A DNA stretch of 64,000 nucleotides from Paracyclopina nana (Eukaryota > Arthropoda > Copepoda > Cyclopoida > Cyclopettidae), in NCBI GenBank assembly GCA_019096065.1, contig JAGUCH010000004.1, positions 4,340,001 to 4,404,000 on the forward strand, written 5' to 3'. The position numbers and the translations under genes were made by a program. Below are positions 24,701 through 34,563 of this stretch, in pieces; within the stretch, counting starts at the first letter, position 1; each line of letters starts with the position of its first letter. The notes under the pieces are model-generated. The model was not told the origin of the DNA and did not search any database. It worked only from the letters and a program-made list of their open reading frames with translations.

Positions 24701-27700
24701 AACCTGACACCGCAGCACGGCGGTGTTGAACTTCAAAACGGGCTCGCCCTGCACTCGGACCGATACATAGTCGGGCAGCACTGCAAAAGTAGAAATAATT
24801 GACAGGTTGGTATACACACACTCGAAGCATTGCTACCATGACCAATAATAATGGAAAGCACTCCATACATGCGACTGTATTTACGCGTCCAGCTGCCACT
24901 TGAGTAAGACACATGACAGCTTTGAGGGGGGAGCGAAGAGAGAAGGGGGTTTGATTATTATTATTAATATGCTGTACTCTTGCATCGTAATACCAATTAT
25001 GCAGCGCGCAGGGGGGTCTCGTAAGTGAGTTCTTGACGCAAGTTTTGCATGCTAAAATCACCAAATCTGTTTGTCTAAGCCTAGGTGGCGCTAGTAGTTC
25101 TTACTACATAGCGCGTGAGCTCAAGTGACGTGTCAGTCATGGAAGCAAGCGGGCTAATCTCACGCGTCTCCAACAGAGCTCCTAGATAAGTTCTGTCTTT
25201 TTTTAAAAAAGTATGCAATTTGGGCACTTTTTGATAATTTAAGGCTGGTTAAGGAAATTTTTGGAAGTGAAATCCACAGAATTCTATTGAAATTTTGTCT
25301 TGAAGCCTACCACAGCTCAGTCAGACTGTGTGCTATAGTAAAGCAGCGATAAGAACTCACCTTATTACTATAGATCATCTTGGCAGCGCGCTTCTAATAA
25401 CCAATTCGACTTGAGATACACAGAGCGCGGATACAACGCGTGGCGGACAATATTGTGCGATACAGCAGTGTAAGGGAAGGAAGTGATCATTAGTGAGATC
25501 TGCAACTATGATTGGATGGCAGGAAATTGACTCTGCCAACTTGTGAGCTAATAATCCCGGCATATCAATCTCTGCTCTAGCTCTGCTTTAGCCTCTCTCG
25601 AACATACAATAAATCTTAGAATGTAAACAACTTTCTCTATGGAGCGTGCTAATGTTCTCCTCGTTTTAATTGTCTCTAATCTGTCATTAAAACTACGACT
25701 ACGACTGCTGGCAGCTTGGAAGAAGAGAAAAGACCAATATTCGCTGTAGCTGAATAGTAGCGAGGCCATAATTCTCGTCGTGTGTGTAGTACAGTTCAGC
25801 TCAGTGTAGCGTGATGGAACGAGTTCTTTGCTTACTAAAGACTTCACTAATGGTCTCGTGAAACAAACGTGAGAAGTAGGAAAAGAGAAAAAGATGCCAA
25901 GCTGGGCTGAATTTAGTAGACCTTCGTCACACAGCCGCGCGCGTTAGAAAGCCAGCGAAATGGCCTTTTATATGTACGAACGCAGCTTCTTTCGTCACAT
26001 GTCCGCCAAAGTCAAAGGCCTTCTTCTTCTCCTTGGCAGGGAACGCGCGTTACCAGGGGGAGATGAGCCCACTTTTGCATTCACTTTGACGTATCCTAGC
26101 ATAATCCAGTCTTTTTCCCATTCAAGACCTAACTTGCGAGAGCCTCGATCTTTAGCTGCCTCCACAAAAGAAGAGGACATTTAACAAGAGAAGACCTCTT
26201 CATTAATGATCACCGAAATGAAACACAAGTTTCTCTGTAGCTCTCCTTTGAAGTATACACTGAGCTGTGGAGTGGAAAGGGTTCATTCTGCACCGAAAAT
26301 AATGCCGCCCCCTTTCTTCTTCTTTTTTTTTGCTCCCTTTGCTACTTAGTGCATGTACGCATTGCTCCCCCGAAATGCAAACTAGAAAAGTGCCTTCATA
26401 AGTCCGCTTCAAAATTGGAGCAAGATAAAAAATTAAAATGGCACTTCTTCCAGACTTCCTGCTCAGCTAGCGTATCCTACTAAATAGTTGATAAACGATG
26501 CAAAAAGTTGCACATGCGAAAAACTACACATTCATAGCAAATTGAACCGGCTTCGGGCAGGCAAAAAGGGGAGAGATGTCATTTTTGGCTACCCCCTCGC
26601 GAGTTCTGCTCGTCGCTCTTTGAAACGAGGTTACCATAAAGAAGAAGTTCCTCAACAACAAATTTATGGGCCAAGTCATGTAAGATGCTCCTGCAGTGAT
26701 GATTCCGGAGAATGTCGTGACAAGACTGCATTTGCAACGGCGACCTAAACTACTCTAATAGCATACACACTATACGAAAGGGGGGCATTTTTAAAGCAGA
26801 TGACGAGAACATTAAAAGGCTGGGCTCTCATATCCATGCGGAAATGAGGATTTTTTCCCGAAAGAGATTTTTAACGTGGCTTTTAGCCGTATATATATGA
26901 TTTCATTCCTTTGAAGGTTGAGCCAGATTTGTGTGTTGTCTAAGTTTTCGGCTTTTTTGCCCCAGCTTCTTCTTTCAAAAGCTGGTGAGAAATGATTTCT
27001 CCGTTTCGGACAGCAAGGCTAGAAGAAGGATTAGTTTCCCCAGCTATAGTATAGCGAATCTCTTTATCACACTTGCAGACAAAAGTTTGTTTTGCCATTT
27101 GGCACACAAGGACTACTACTACTACAGCATAGAGCAGTCCTTGCTTTGGATGGGCTATAATGTATGAGAGTGTGGGAGATGGGAAGAAGGCAAAAAAAGT
27201 TGCCATACTTCAGTTCCCCCATATTTATGGCTATAAGCCATAAACTATGATGTAGTTGTAGTAGTTACAACGCTTCGCAAAAGCTAGCGCGTGGTGGATC
27301 TACTACCACTTGCCTGGTTTCACAGTGATGACTGGAGACACGATTTTGCCGTAGGCATTGGAAGCTCTGCACCTCACTCGTGACTCGTGGTGCAGTGACG
27401 AGTGGTGCAAGAATCCTGCGTTGTCCTGGGTGAAAGGCAGCAAGTAGAGGGATCCATTGTGTAGTTGGCTGCATGTGAACGAAATCCAATAAAAATTGAA
27501 TGTGCATTGCCTACTAGGTGGGAAATTATTACCTTGCCAACGAAGGGTGGATGGAGAGAATGTTGCCATTCTGGTCGACCCAATCGATGATGGGTGGAGG
27601 ATCACCGCGAGCCACGCAGTCCAAGATGAGGCCAGTGTTGTTGGAATAGAGCACGATTGGTGGTGGCGTTTTCACAAAAGCGGGCCCAAAAGCTCGAACA

Positions 27701-27750
27701 ATGGCAGCCATTTGCAGCACCCTCAACAAGACCACCTCCAACTTCATCAT
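6795..27750 (-). CDS. Dscam: Dscam-family Ig/FN3 cell-adhesion receptor (Dscam2/Dscam-L-like)
   Basis: Homophilic neuronal recognition receptor. Coding exons, 5' to 3' (high coordinate first): 27750-27533, 27468-27314 (Ig1); 24780-24622, 23693-23547 (Ig2); 23453-23333, 23254-23161, 22336-22240 (Ig3); 21905-21654 (Ig4); 21275-21131, 20769-20618 (Ig5); 20544-20434, 19076-18918 (Ig6); 18767-18474 or 18250-17957 (Ig7, two copies); 17613-17491, 17434-17231 (Ig8); 17172-17073, 16090-15894 (Ig9); 15824-15696, 14659-14511 (FN1); 14449-14295, 14239-14064 (FN2); 13993-13679 (FN3); 13550-13433 (FN4 start); 9153-8693 (FN4 end and Ig10); 8579-8033 (FN5-6); 7810-7629 (TM); 7567-7200; 7040-6795. With one Ig7 copy they sum to 5574 nt (1857 aa) in frame. 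Diagnostic strings include VGREFSVVCPVSGYPI (Ig6) and AHNHAGST (FN6). The TM helix is LLILISSLCLVLASIGVCIC. The tail contains YSESEDYDTDTSGD. The ATG at 27750 is tentative, because an acceptor at 27768 suggests an upstream exon. The C-terminus is also uncertain. Confidence 0.93.
7089..7199 (-). other. alternative Dscam tail extension (read-through of the exon at 7567-7200)
   Basis: The first cytoplasmic exon can be cut at ATG|GTAATT (7200/7199), giving phase 0 to the next exon at 7040. If that donor is ignored, the frame stays open for another 36 codons to a TAA at 7089, ending YTLEDIRLLAKKY. The late donor AA|GTATTA near 7094 gives the wrong phase for the long open frame of the last exon. 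Two C-termini are therefore possible, and the sequence alone does not decide. Confidence 0.45.
9231..9238 (+). promoter_or_regulatory. candidate TATA element of the nested gene
   Basis: GATATATC lies about 50 bases upstream of the nested-gene ATG (9288) and only about 80 bases from the edge of the Dscam exon at 9153. It is the only TATA-like sequence in that short interval. A start further upstream, inside the Dscam exon, is possible. Confidence 0.25.
9288..13357 (+). CDS. orphan secreted Gly/Ser/Ala-rich precursor nested antisense in a Dscam intron
   Basis: Not recognised. Exons 9288-9840, about 10463-10747, 10816-11076, 11751-12176, 12543-13219 and 13313-13357 join to 748 aa; the junctions are phase 1 except the last, which is phase 0. 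The ATG at 9288 begins a signal peptide (MRSLLIVIYGTTTISALVGL, probable cleavage after VSA). Next come NFT, NTT and NFT glycosylation sequons, an Ala/Lys/Leu helix (LQKEQLAVEKAKADASRAKL), an acidic DDYAYDDEDD run and a furin-type RKRR-S site. Exons 2-3 are Gly/Ser/Asn/Trp-rich (NWGKSANNWMDGGGGGD); exon 4 is Pro-rich (GGPPPPPSPQQG); exon 5 has a second furin-type site RRKKRS followed by an acidic and Thr/Ser mucin-like stretch. If the 93-nt last intron is not removed, the protein instead ends at 13297 (LNFYFTW). The start of exon 2 is the weakest junction. Composition suggests an extracellular matrix, cuticle or processed precursor protein; this is inference only. Confidence 0.62.
10325..10370. 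promoter_or_regulatory. inverted pair of CTCF-like motifs
   Basis: CCACTAGATGGCGT (10325-10338) faces an inverted copy AGCGCCATCTAGCGT (10356-10370) across an AT-rich 17-bp spacer with AATTAATT. The first agrees with the published CTCF core (CCASYAGRKGGCRS, quoted from memory) at all but the last position; the second agrees less well. They sit inside intron 1 of the nested gene, hence also inside a Dscam intron. Binding is inferred, not shown. Confidence 0.4.
17957..18250 (-). other. Dscam Ig7 exon, copy B (294 nt, phase 1-1)
   Basis: Encodes a second Ig7-type domain: VSPLVERFTFPKN, then VTEGDQPLEVEWWKDG, ending FTRSDVLAIR. Acceptor TTTTAAG and donor GTGAGT are present. Standard arthropod Dscam has one domain of this type between the Ig6 and Ig8 equivalents. 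The two copies are therefore best read as alternatives, although including both would also stay in frame and add a 98-residue domain. Confidence 0.85.
18474..18767 (-). other. Dscam Ig7 exon, copy A (294 nt, phase 1-1)
   Basis: Encodes a whole Ig domain starting VPPTINKFTVGEH and carrying SVTDGDLPLTLKWY, the GDLPL-W signature of Dscam Ig7. It enters and leaves in phase 1, with acceptor ACAAAAG and donor GTAGGA. The intron before it is only about 150 nt and the intron to copy B 223 nt. Length, phase and signature match copy B exactly. Confidence 0.85.
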
Positions 27751-27768
27751 GAGGATGATGAGGATGCC

Positions 27769-30700
27769 TGAAAGTAGAAAGGGAAAAAAATCAGAGCTCT
27801 CAACATATCAGAGTTGAAAGGGCTCATGGGACCGAATTTGGAAGCATCTTCCGCGAGGAGAAAAATAATGGCCGCACCCAAATGGATGAAAAAACCATGT
27901 CCCGCATTTCAAACGCTCCTACACATGGTTCTGATTGGCATGCTTAGGAGATGTGCACATGCTAAAAATAAATAGTTTGGATGCCCTGAATTGTCTGGCA
28001 TTTTTCAACCATTAAAGCAGCTCGAGAAAAGAGGGGAGACTTTCAATTCCAGCCTCTATATAAACTGTATATTGAGAGGAAGTGAGGGAGGAGAAGACGT
28101 GGTCGGGCATATCATCATGTGTAACGTGAGTTGACGGCTACCAGAGCAATATATGGCGAAAAAGAGGCAGAAATTGCCATTTATTTCGCCCTCGGGCATG
28201 CGGTTGACCCTAAGCTAAGCTCACACTATATTGATGATCTAATCTTGGAGTTTTCCTCTTGGACGAGGCGGAGGAGGACGACGATTGCCTGCGAGCGTTT
28301 GGGTTGAGCTCAATTTCTGGGCCGAGATATTCAGTCGAATCTGCTTAACGAGGCTTGCTATGGCATTGTATCCTTTGCTTTGCTGCTCGGTTATATCACA
28401 TAATGCGCTTTCCTACTCCGACAAATGAGGTGAACGTAATGCCTCCAGATTTAACTTCTATATGTAGTGCAGCTTTCTGCGAAAATGCGCTTAATATACA
28501 TGCATTATCTTCTAGTCGAGTTGCTCAATAGGTACGCGGCATACATTTATGCCTTTGGTTTTTAGCATTATGGTATGTTGTATTCAGTTACCACATAAAT
28601 AAGATACAGCTGTAGCTAAGTGTACTTTATGAGGAGAAGAGCAATATATTAGACTGGAAAAAGCTAAATCCTCACCAAGTTCGCGAAAATGCCAGAGCAA
28701 CATAAAGTAGCATCAAATCTAGGCCCTTCGGTTTAGCAGCAGCTTAATACGGGATATATATGGTATTACATGTTATAAATGGACTCGAGTATGTTAAAAA
28801 GCAGAGAAAAGCGAAGGTGAGCTCACACACGACTGCTCACGCCTCTCCCAGTGATTTTTATTGGAGCGTGAGAGGAATTGGCTTTACTCTCGCGCGAGCC
28901 ACACTCAGACACATTTTCATGCTGGTGGCCATTATGTAGATCATCTCATGGTTACCAAGCAAAACTGACATTTCCTTGAATAACAACAATTCCTTGTTCT
29001 TTTCTTGCTCTGCCTCGCCAAGTCAGCCATGGAACATGCAAATGAGCAGATCTGGCAACGCAAGCGCGCGCGCGCGGTCAAAAACACTACAAAAATACTA
29101 GCTTCAATTGTCCAGAGTCTCAATGGAGTCATCTACATTGATGCTAAGAGCTGATGTATGGCTTAGCACAACCACATGGCATTTAGGATAATAGCGTGAT
29201 CTGCAGATGTGCAATTCATGCAAATGTACACATAGCAGCTCTCACGTGAAATAAATGCACTTTCTTAGCGGCCGCCGAAACGCGTCATCCATCATTTTTC
29301 CTATTAAATGCAATCATTTGCATTATTGCTAGTATCATCATCTCTCCGAGATTGAAACAAGCGCACCGAAAACATTCTGACCACGTACCGCATTATAGTC
29401 TATAGGCACACAAATAACGGGGCGCATCCTGGGGGTCGTTGAGGCCGAGGCAGGACACAGCAGGGAATCCACCTTGGGGAAATCTACGCGCACGTCGCGC
29501 TACATCGTGATTTTTTGCCCCATTTGTTCGCGCGGCTCTTTCTCCACACTGCGAAGATTGAATACGACCAGGGCAAGGAAATCCCCGGTCCTTAAGATTA
29601 AGTTTTTCCCCTTGAGCAGCAAAACCCCGGAGCTAGTGGCTGAAAATCAGATATATTGGAACATTGGACAGCAGCACTATATGATTGAACAAAAGTTAGC
29701 CCAGTTTCGATGGAAGAAAAGGGGCTTTCTAATGCAATGTATCTTCCTCTCCTTAAAAAGGAGGAAACTTCTCCTGCTGCTGACTACTTACTTGCGTACC
29801 GAAAATGCTACAACAAAAAGAATGTGTGAAAGCAGTTGCAGCAGAGGAAAATTTGCCACATAGCAGATCTCTATTGAGAGGAGAACACAAAGGCAGCAGT
29901 TCCATGCTATAATAGCAAACAGGGGCTCCTTCCATTCCAGCCTACTTTTTTCCCTCAACTTTGAGAGGGTGCAGCAGCGAAAGATCAACCTCCGGAGGTT
30001 GATGATGAGATCTGAGAGAATCCTGAGATAGATGAATGTGCCTTGGCACATGAACTCATGCGTCCAGCTCACTTTGTCACTGAGTATATATAAAGTAATG
30101 GGTTGTTGGCCTTTGGACTTGTCCTGCTGCTGATTTAATCAGCCCCTCTTTTTGCCAAAAGCTAGAGAAATATAGTGTTGATCTAGGCTGCTGCTGCTGC
30201 TGCACTCCAATCATTTGACCCGTTTCCACCGACCAGACAGACAGACCCTTCGGCACACTACAGCCTTTTTTCTCCCGTCGTCGTCTTCCCCCAAAACACC
30301 CGCATTGTGAAAGCTAGCTGCTCCTGCTGCTCTCCAGGACTGCATATGATAATGTAATTTGTAAATGTGATCCTCCGCACGACGAGCTGCACGCGGGATG
30401 ATGCTGATTCATCGTTTTTCGAGCTCACGCAGAGAACTTTTCAACACCACCAGGTGCTCATTTTTTTGTCTCAGCACAGGGTCAGCCTCCATGTAGTCCC
30501 GAGGGAAATTCGGTAAAGCTGCCATATTTTCATGCCATTCTTCAACAGCGCGACAAAAATGAAAACCCTCTTCTGTAGAGAATATGCTAAGGCATATGCG
30601 ACGATGTCGAGTGTTGGAGACCAGGCTATCAATACCGCATTCCCATAGCAAGCTAGCTTCCTTTGGCTTTCACATATTGCTATTCTACATAAAGAGCCAC

Positions 30701-33700
30701 CGAAGAATCCCTGAAAGCACAAGGACATTCACAATAATCGAATCACAGCTTCTCCTCCTGCTGCCGTGAATGCTATGCTACTACTAAAGCACTATTTTAG
30801 CCACAACTAGTTATAGTTTTTGGGTAGGAGCAGCGGCGGCGGAGGGACATTAGCCTAATAATTTATGGGGGTACACACACGCCATACATGGGTCATGTCA
30901 ACTAGGTAAGACCGCACCATCAATTCTCGCCGGCTTTAGCAGGGACACACACGTTGTCGTCGTCGTCGACGTCATCATGTGCAAAATGGTATTGCATGCA
31001 AAGATCCACACCTGGCCATGTATATGCTACAACAATACGTAGCTAGTATGTAAGAGGAAAAAAGTGTAATTACACCACCGACGCGAGCAGTATATTTGCC
31101 TTCGTATCGGAGTAAATTGCTCTTGTGTCTAATGAGGCCGCACCATGTGTCGACGTAATCAACCTTTAGTGCTGCTGACGCGACCTCAACTTTTATGGGC
31201 GGATCCTTGTTGAACATTGAGGCGTGGCACTTCTACTCTAGCACATACGTACGGCTACCTTGAAACAAGGCTCTTGTTTCACACATTGCTATTATTCCGT
31301 GGAGCCATAAATTCCCCTTACACACACATGGAAAAAAGCAGCTGGCTGCGAGCTAGGCCATCAGCTACTATGTTGCGCTAATGCCTTTCCGCAAATAAAT
31401 AACGTCAAGCCCTTTGTGGAATATGGTAGAACGGGAGTCACGGGATCACACTTTGCCCTATGAATGCAACTGGTAATTGACATTTACTCAGAGCCTCGCT
31501 CACATGCGAAGATATAATAACAATCGCAATAATCATGGCACGAAAATTGCTCCTAGCAGAAATCATTTTGCTGCTGCTTTGCTTGCTCACCACTACCACC
31601 ACCAAAAGAAAGCAGTGCATAATGAGCAAGCCAGTCATCACACAGACAGTTGGACATCAAAGCAGCCAGCTCTTCCAATTTGGTGCAGCTACATCTCTGT
31701 GTTTCTGTGAGCGAGTGGAAACAAAGAAGAGATCCATTTATGCAATTTCTGACCATATGCAGCCACTTTTTACGCAAGAAAGCCATCAACGAAAGCGCGC
31801 ACTAATTTCAGTGATGAGAAAATGGAGTAATTACGCGTGTATGCCCCAAGGTACATGGCAGTGTCTTTCCCAGTTCCACTACTCATGCTGTAAAAGAGAA
31901 CCGCAACACACTTTTTGACCTCGAGGAGACCACTTTCACATGTGTGCCTGTAATTGAGGTGAATAAAAGGTATACTGCTACTGCACCACATCAGTCGAAA
32001 GTAATTACGCTGGCTGTACTATTTCCAGGGGCAGAAATACGTGCAGCAAACAAAAGACAGCTTGGTTTCGTCAAGTCATGACAGGCTGGTGACAAAGTGG
32101 TTGCCACTCCTTATGACAGCTGCCATGTAGAAACAAGTAATACCTTGAAGGGTGGCAGTGAAGAATTGCAAATAGAGAGATACAGCCGAGGCGAAAGAAA
32201 GCCATATTACTGCTGATAATAATGGCCATGATGAGTGCGATTGCTTCTCCACCCGATCAATTACTATTTGGGCCGACACATCATTACCATCACTTTTTTG
32301 CAGCTCTCACTGCAATGATTTATGATGTGAAGTATCTTCAGCAAAGGCAGCAAAAAAGCACGCTTTTTCAAATACATCTTCTGCAGCTTTAGCAGGAAGA
32401 AAACAAAGAGGCTGGCTGGCGAAAACACCCACGCCAGCAGCAGCAGCACCAACATCATCATCATTCTAGCCAGCAGCGTAATCAGGAAATGCCCGGAAAA
32501 AAAGGTCATGGCTGTATTGACTTGTATCCACATTAGACGAGGAAGGATGAAAAATAGTTTCTTTCTTTTTGGCTGTATTAATAGAATTTCTCCTGCGCTG
32601 TCAATCATTTAATAAGTCAAATGAAAACTTTTGATGACGATTATCTTCGTCCTCGTGATGATCTAACAAAAAGTTTTCCAATTCTGAACTCCACTTTGTT
32701 CTGCCTATCTTCCTTCATAAATGGTTTCGCGTGCAGCTTCAAAAGAACACACACACATATATACACTGATGATACAACCAGCAAGCTTTCACTTTTGGGC
32801 TGATGGACAACACTTTTGCTGACGAGAAAAATCCACTAGATTTTTATAGTGGTGTACGGCAACAAAGTTTTGCCCATTGTTGTTGTATAGTGTGGCTTTT
32901 CCCTTTCCAAGTGAATGATCTTGTCCAGAGCTCTGTAGGGTACTTTTTATATGCGGCAGCAGAACATTCAAGATGGCTCCTACTAATCAACTGTTACGCT
33001 CCCCCCTACAACACGAATGAGCACCAGACTTAATCACATTGTCGTGGCTGATACTTTTGATCAAGAATCCCATCTGCATCACCAATGATATGAAAGAGAG
33101 CCACCACCACCCAGAGACCAAAGCAAATATTGGCCAGATACTTGAATTGCGAGACAATTCACCACTCTCTCTCATTGATGAAATTGCATTCAGATGGAGA
33201 AAAGAAGCGTGAAATAGACTTATACTACTTGCTTTCACTTACGCGCACACACAGAGAGAACCATAGTCATTCATGCATCATAAGTTACATCAAAGTCACG
33301 ATCTACCGAGTGCATTTTTCGCTTGAAATTCAGTGGTGCCGCGCGCTGCACAGTCAAATCGAAGAAAGCCTTGGAAACGAGCGAGGCTGGAGGCTGCCAC
33401 AACTGCAAAAGTGCCTTATAGCACCAAGGAAGAAACCTAATTTAGAGGATCTTTCCTGCTTCAAATAACAGTCATCTTTAATGAAAAGCCAAAGCACATA
33501 AATAATGCATGATGCTCGCAATATCTTCTGTGTCACATTGAGCCAAAAATAGAAGAAATACAAAAGTAATTTGGAATTGGCTTGAGCATAAAAAATCTCG
33601 TTGTATCCCAAGTACTCCTCTATACTATATGCCATTCAAAAAAGGATATGCGAGTTACTCACATCATCGAAGCAAAAGAAATCCACTTTGAATGGTTTTC

Positions 33701-34495
33701 TTTTATAGACTTCTCACTTCTTCTTTTCTTATGTGAAGTGAAAAGGCCTTCTCAGGCTAAAGCGAAAACGAGGCTACATGTAGCGTACGCAAGCCAATAT
33801 TTCTGACAAACCATTCCAGAAAATTAGCCTCTTCTTTGCACTGCGGCAGACTTGGACATGTCCACATACGCCACACGCAAAAAAGGCCACTACAGAATAA
33901 CAGTTTTCGCTAAAAATTGAACCTGCGCTCTGATAAAGAAAAAGCTATAAAGATTGCATTTCTGGCAGAAAGCTCGATTTACCTGCAAGGAGGCTTGTGA
34001 ACATGCATAAAAGGTGTCATTGTAAAACACAATCACGGCGATCATTTGCCGGATGAATGAGCGCCAATCGAAATGAGAGAGAGCGAGCGAGAGATCTCGA
34101 AGCTGCCTTTGCAGCTTTGCTGACATCATCATCATTGAAGAAGAAGACGAAGCGGAAAGGTGCAGTAAAGCTATCAGTCAAAAAATCGATAGATCACTTG
34201 AGCTACTTAACTGTCGCGCAACAGCACAAAATAAATTGACTACGTTGGGAAAAGTGAGTCACGACAGTCACGCAATTCATATCGCAGAATGCATTTGAAG
34301 CATTAATAACTAAGAGGCCAAACTGTTTGCCTTCAGCTAACAAGTATAACATTGACCTTATTATAAGCAATCCCTGCCTGGATTTCGCGGCCCTCTTCAA
34401 GGCGGACCGCGACGCTATAAAATAAGGGAAAAATCCGCTTACAGAATTCCGATAATTAGCCCTGAGCCACATCTACCAGTTAGGGTACAGAATGC

Positions 34496-34498
<3 letters not shown>
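27769..34498. other. Dscam upstream region, no coding gene supported
   Basis: About 6.7 kb upstream of the first recognised Dscam exon. An acceptor (TACTTTCAG) directly before 27768 implies that at least one 5' exon lies in or beyond this stretch, but I could not locate it. Short open frames occur on both strands without motifs. A minus-strand stretch near 30410-30540, with reading frame NFPRDYMEADPVLRQKNEHL, looks mildly coding-like but has no partner exon. A (CG)n run lies near 29070 and a (CTG)5 run near 30190. Confidence 0.5.
29984..30003. repeat. perfect 20-bp palindrome
   Basis: ATCAACCTCCGGAGGTTGAT is a perfect 20-bp inverted palindrome centred on CCGG. A related partial copy, TCAACCTCCGGAG, occurs near 16246 in a Dscam intron. 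Function unknown; it could be a dimeric transcription-factor site. Confidence 0.7.

Positions 34499-34559
<61 letters not shown>
34499..34559. repeat. (AC)n microsatellite
   Basis: About 30 uninterrupted AC units. A simple dinucleotide repeat, likely length-polymorphic and a likely site of assembly error. Confidence 0.97.

Positions 34560-34563
<4 letters not shown>

Noticed and set aside
30409-30651. 80-codon minus-strand frame ending LRELEKR
   Set aside because: Slightly coding-like helix, but no splice partners or homology; could not be tied to Dscam.
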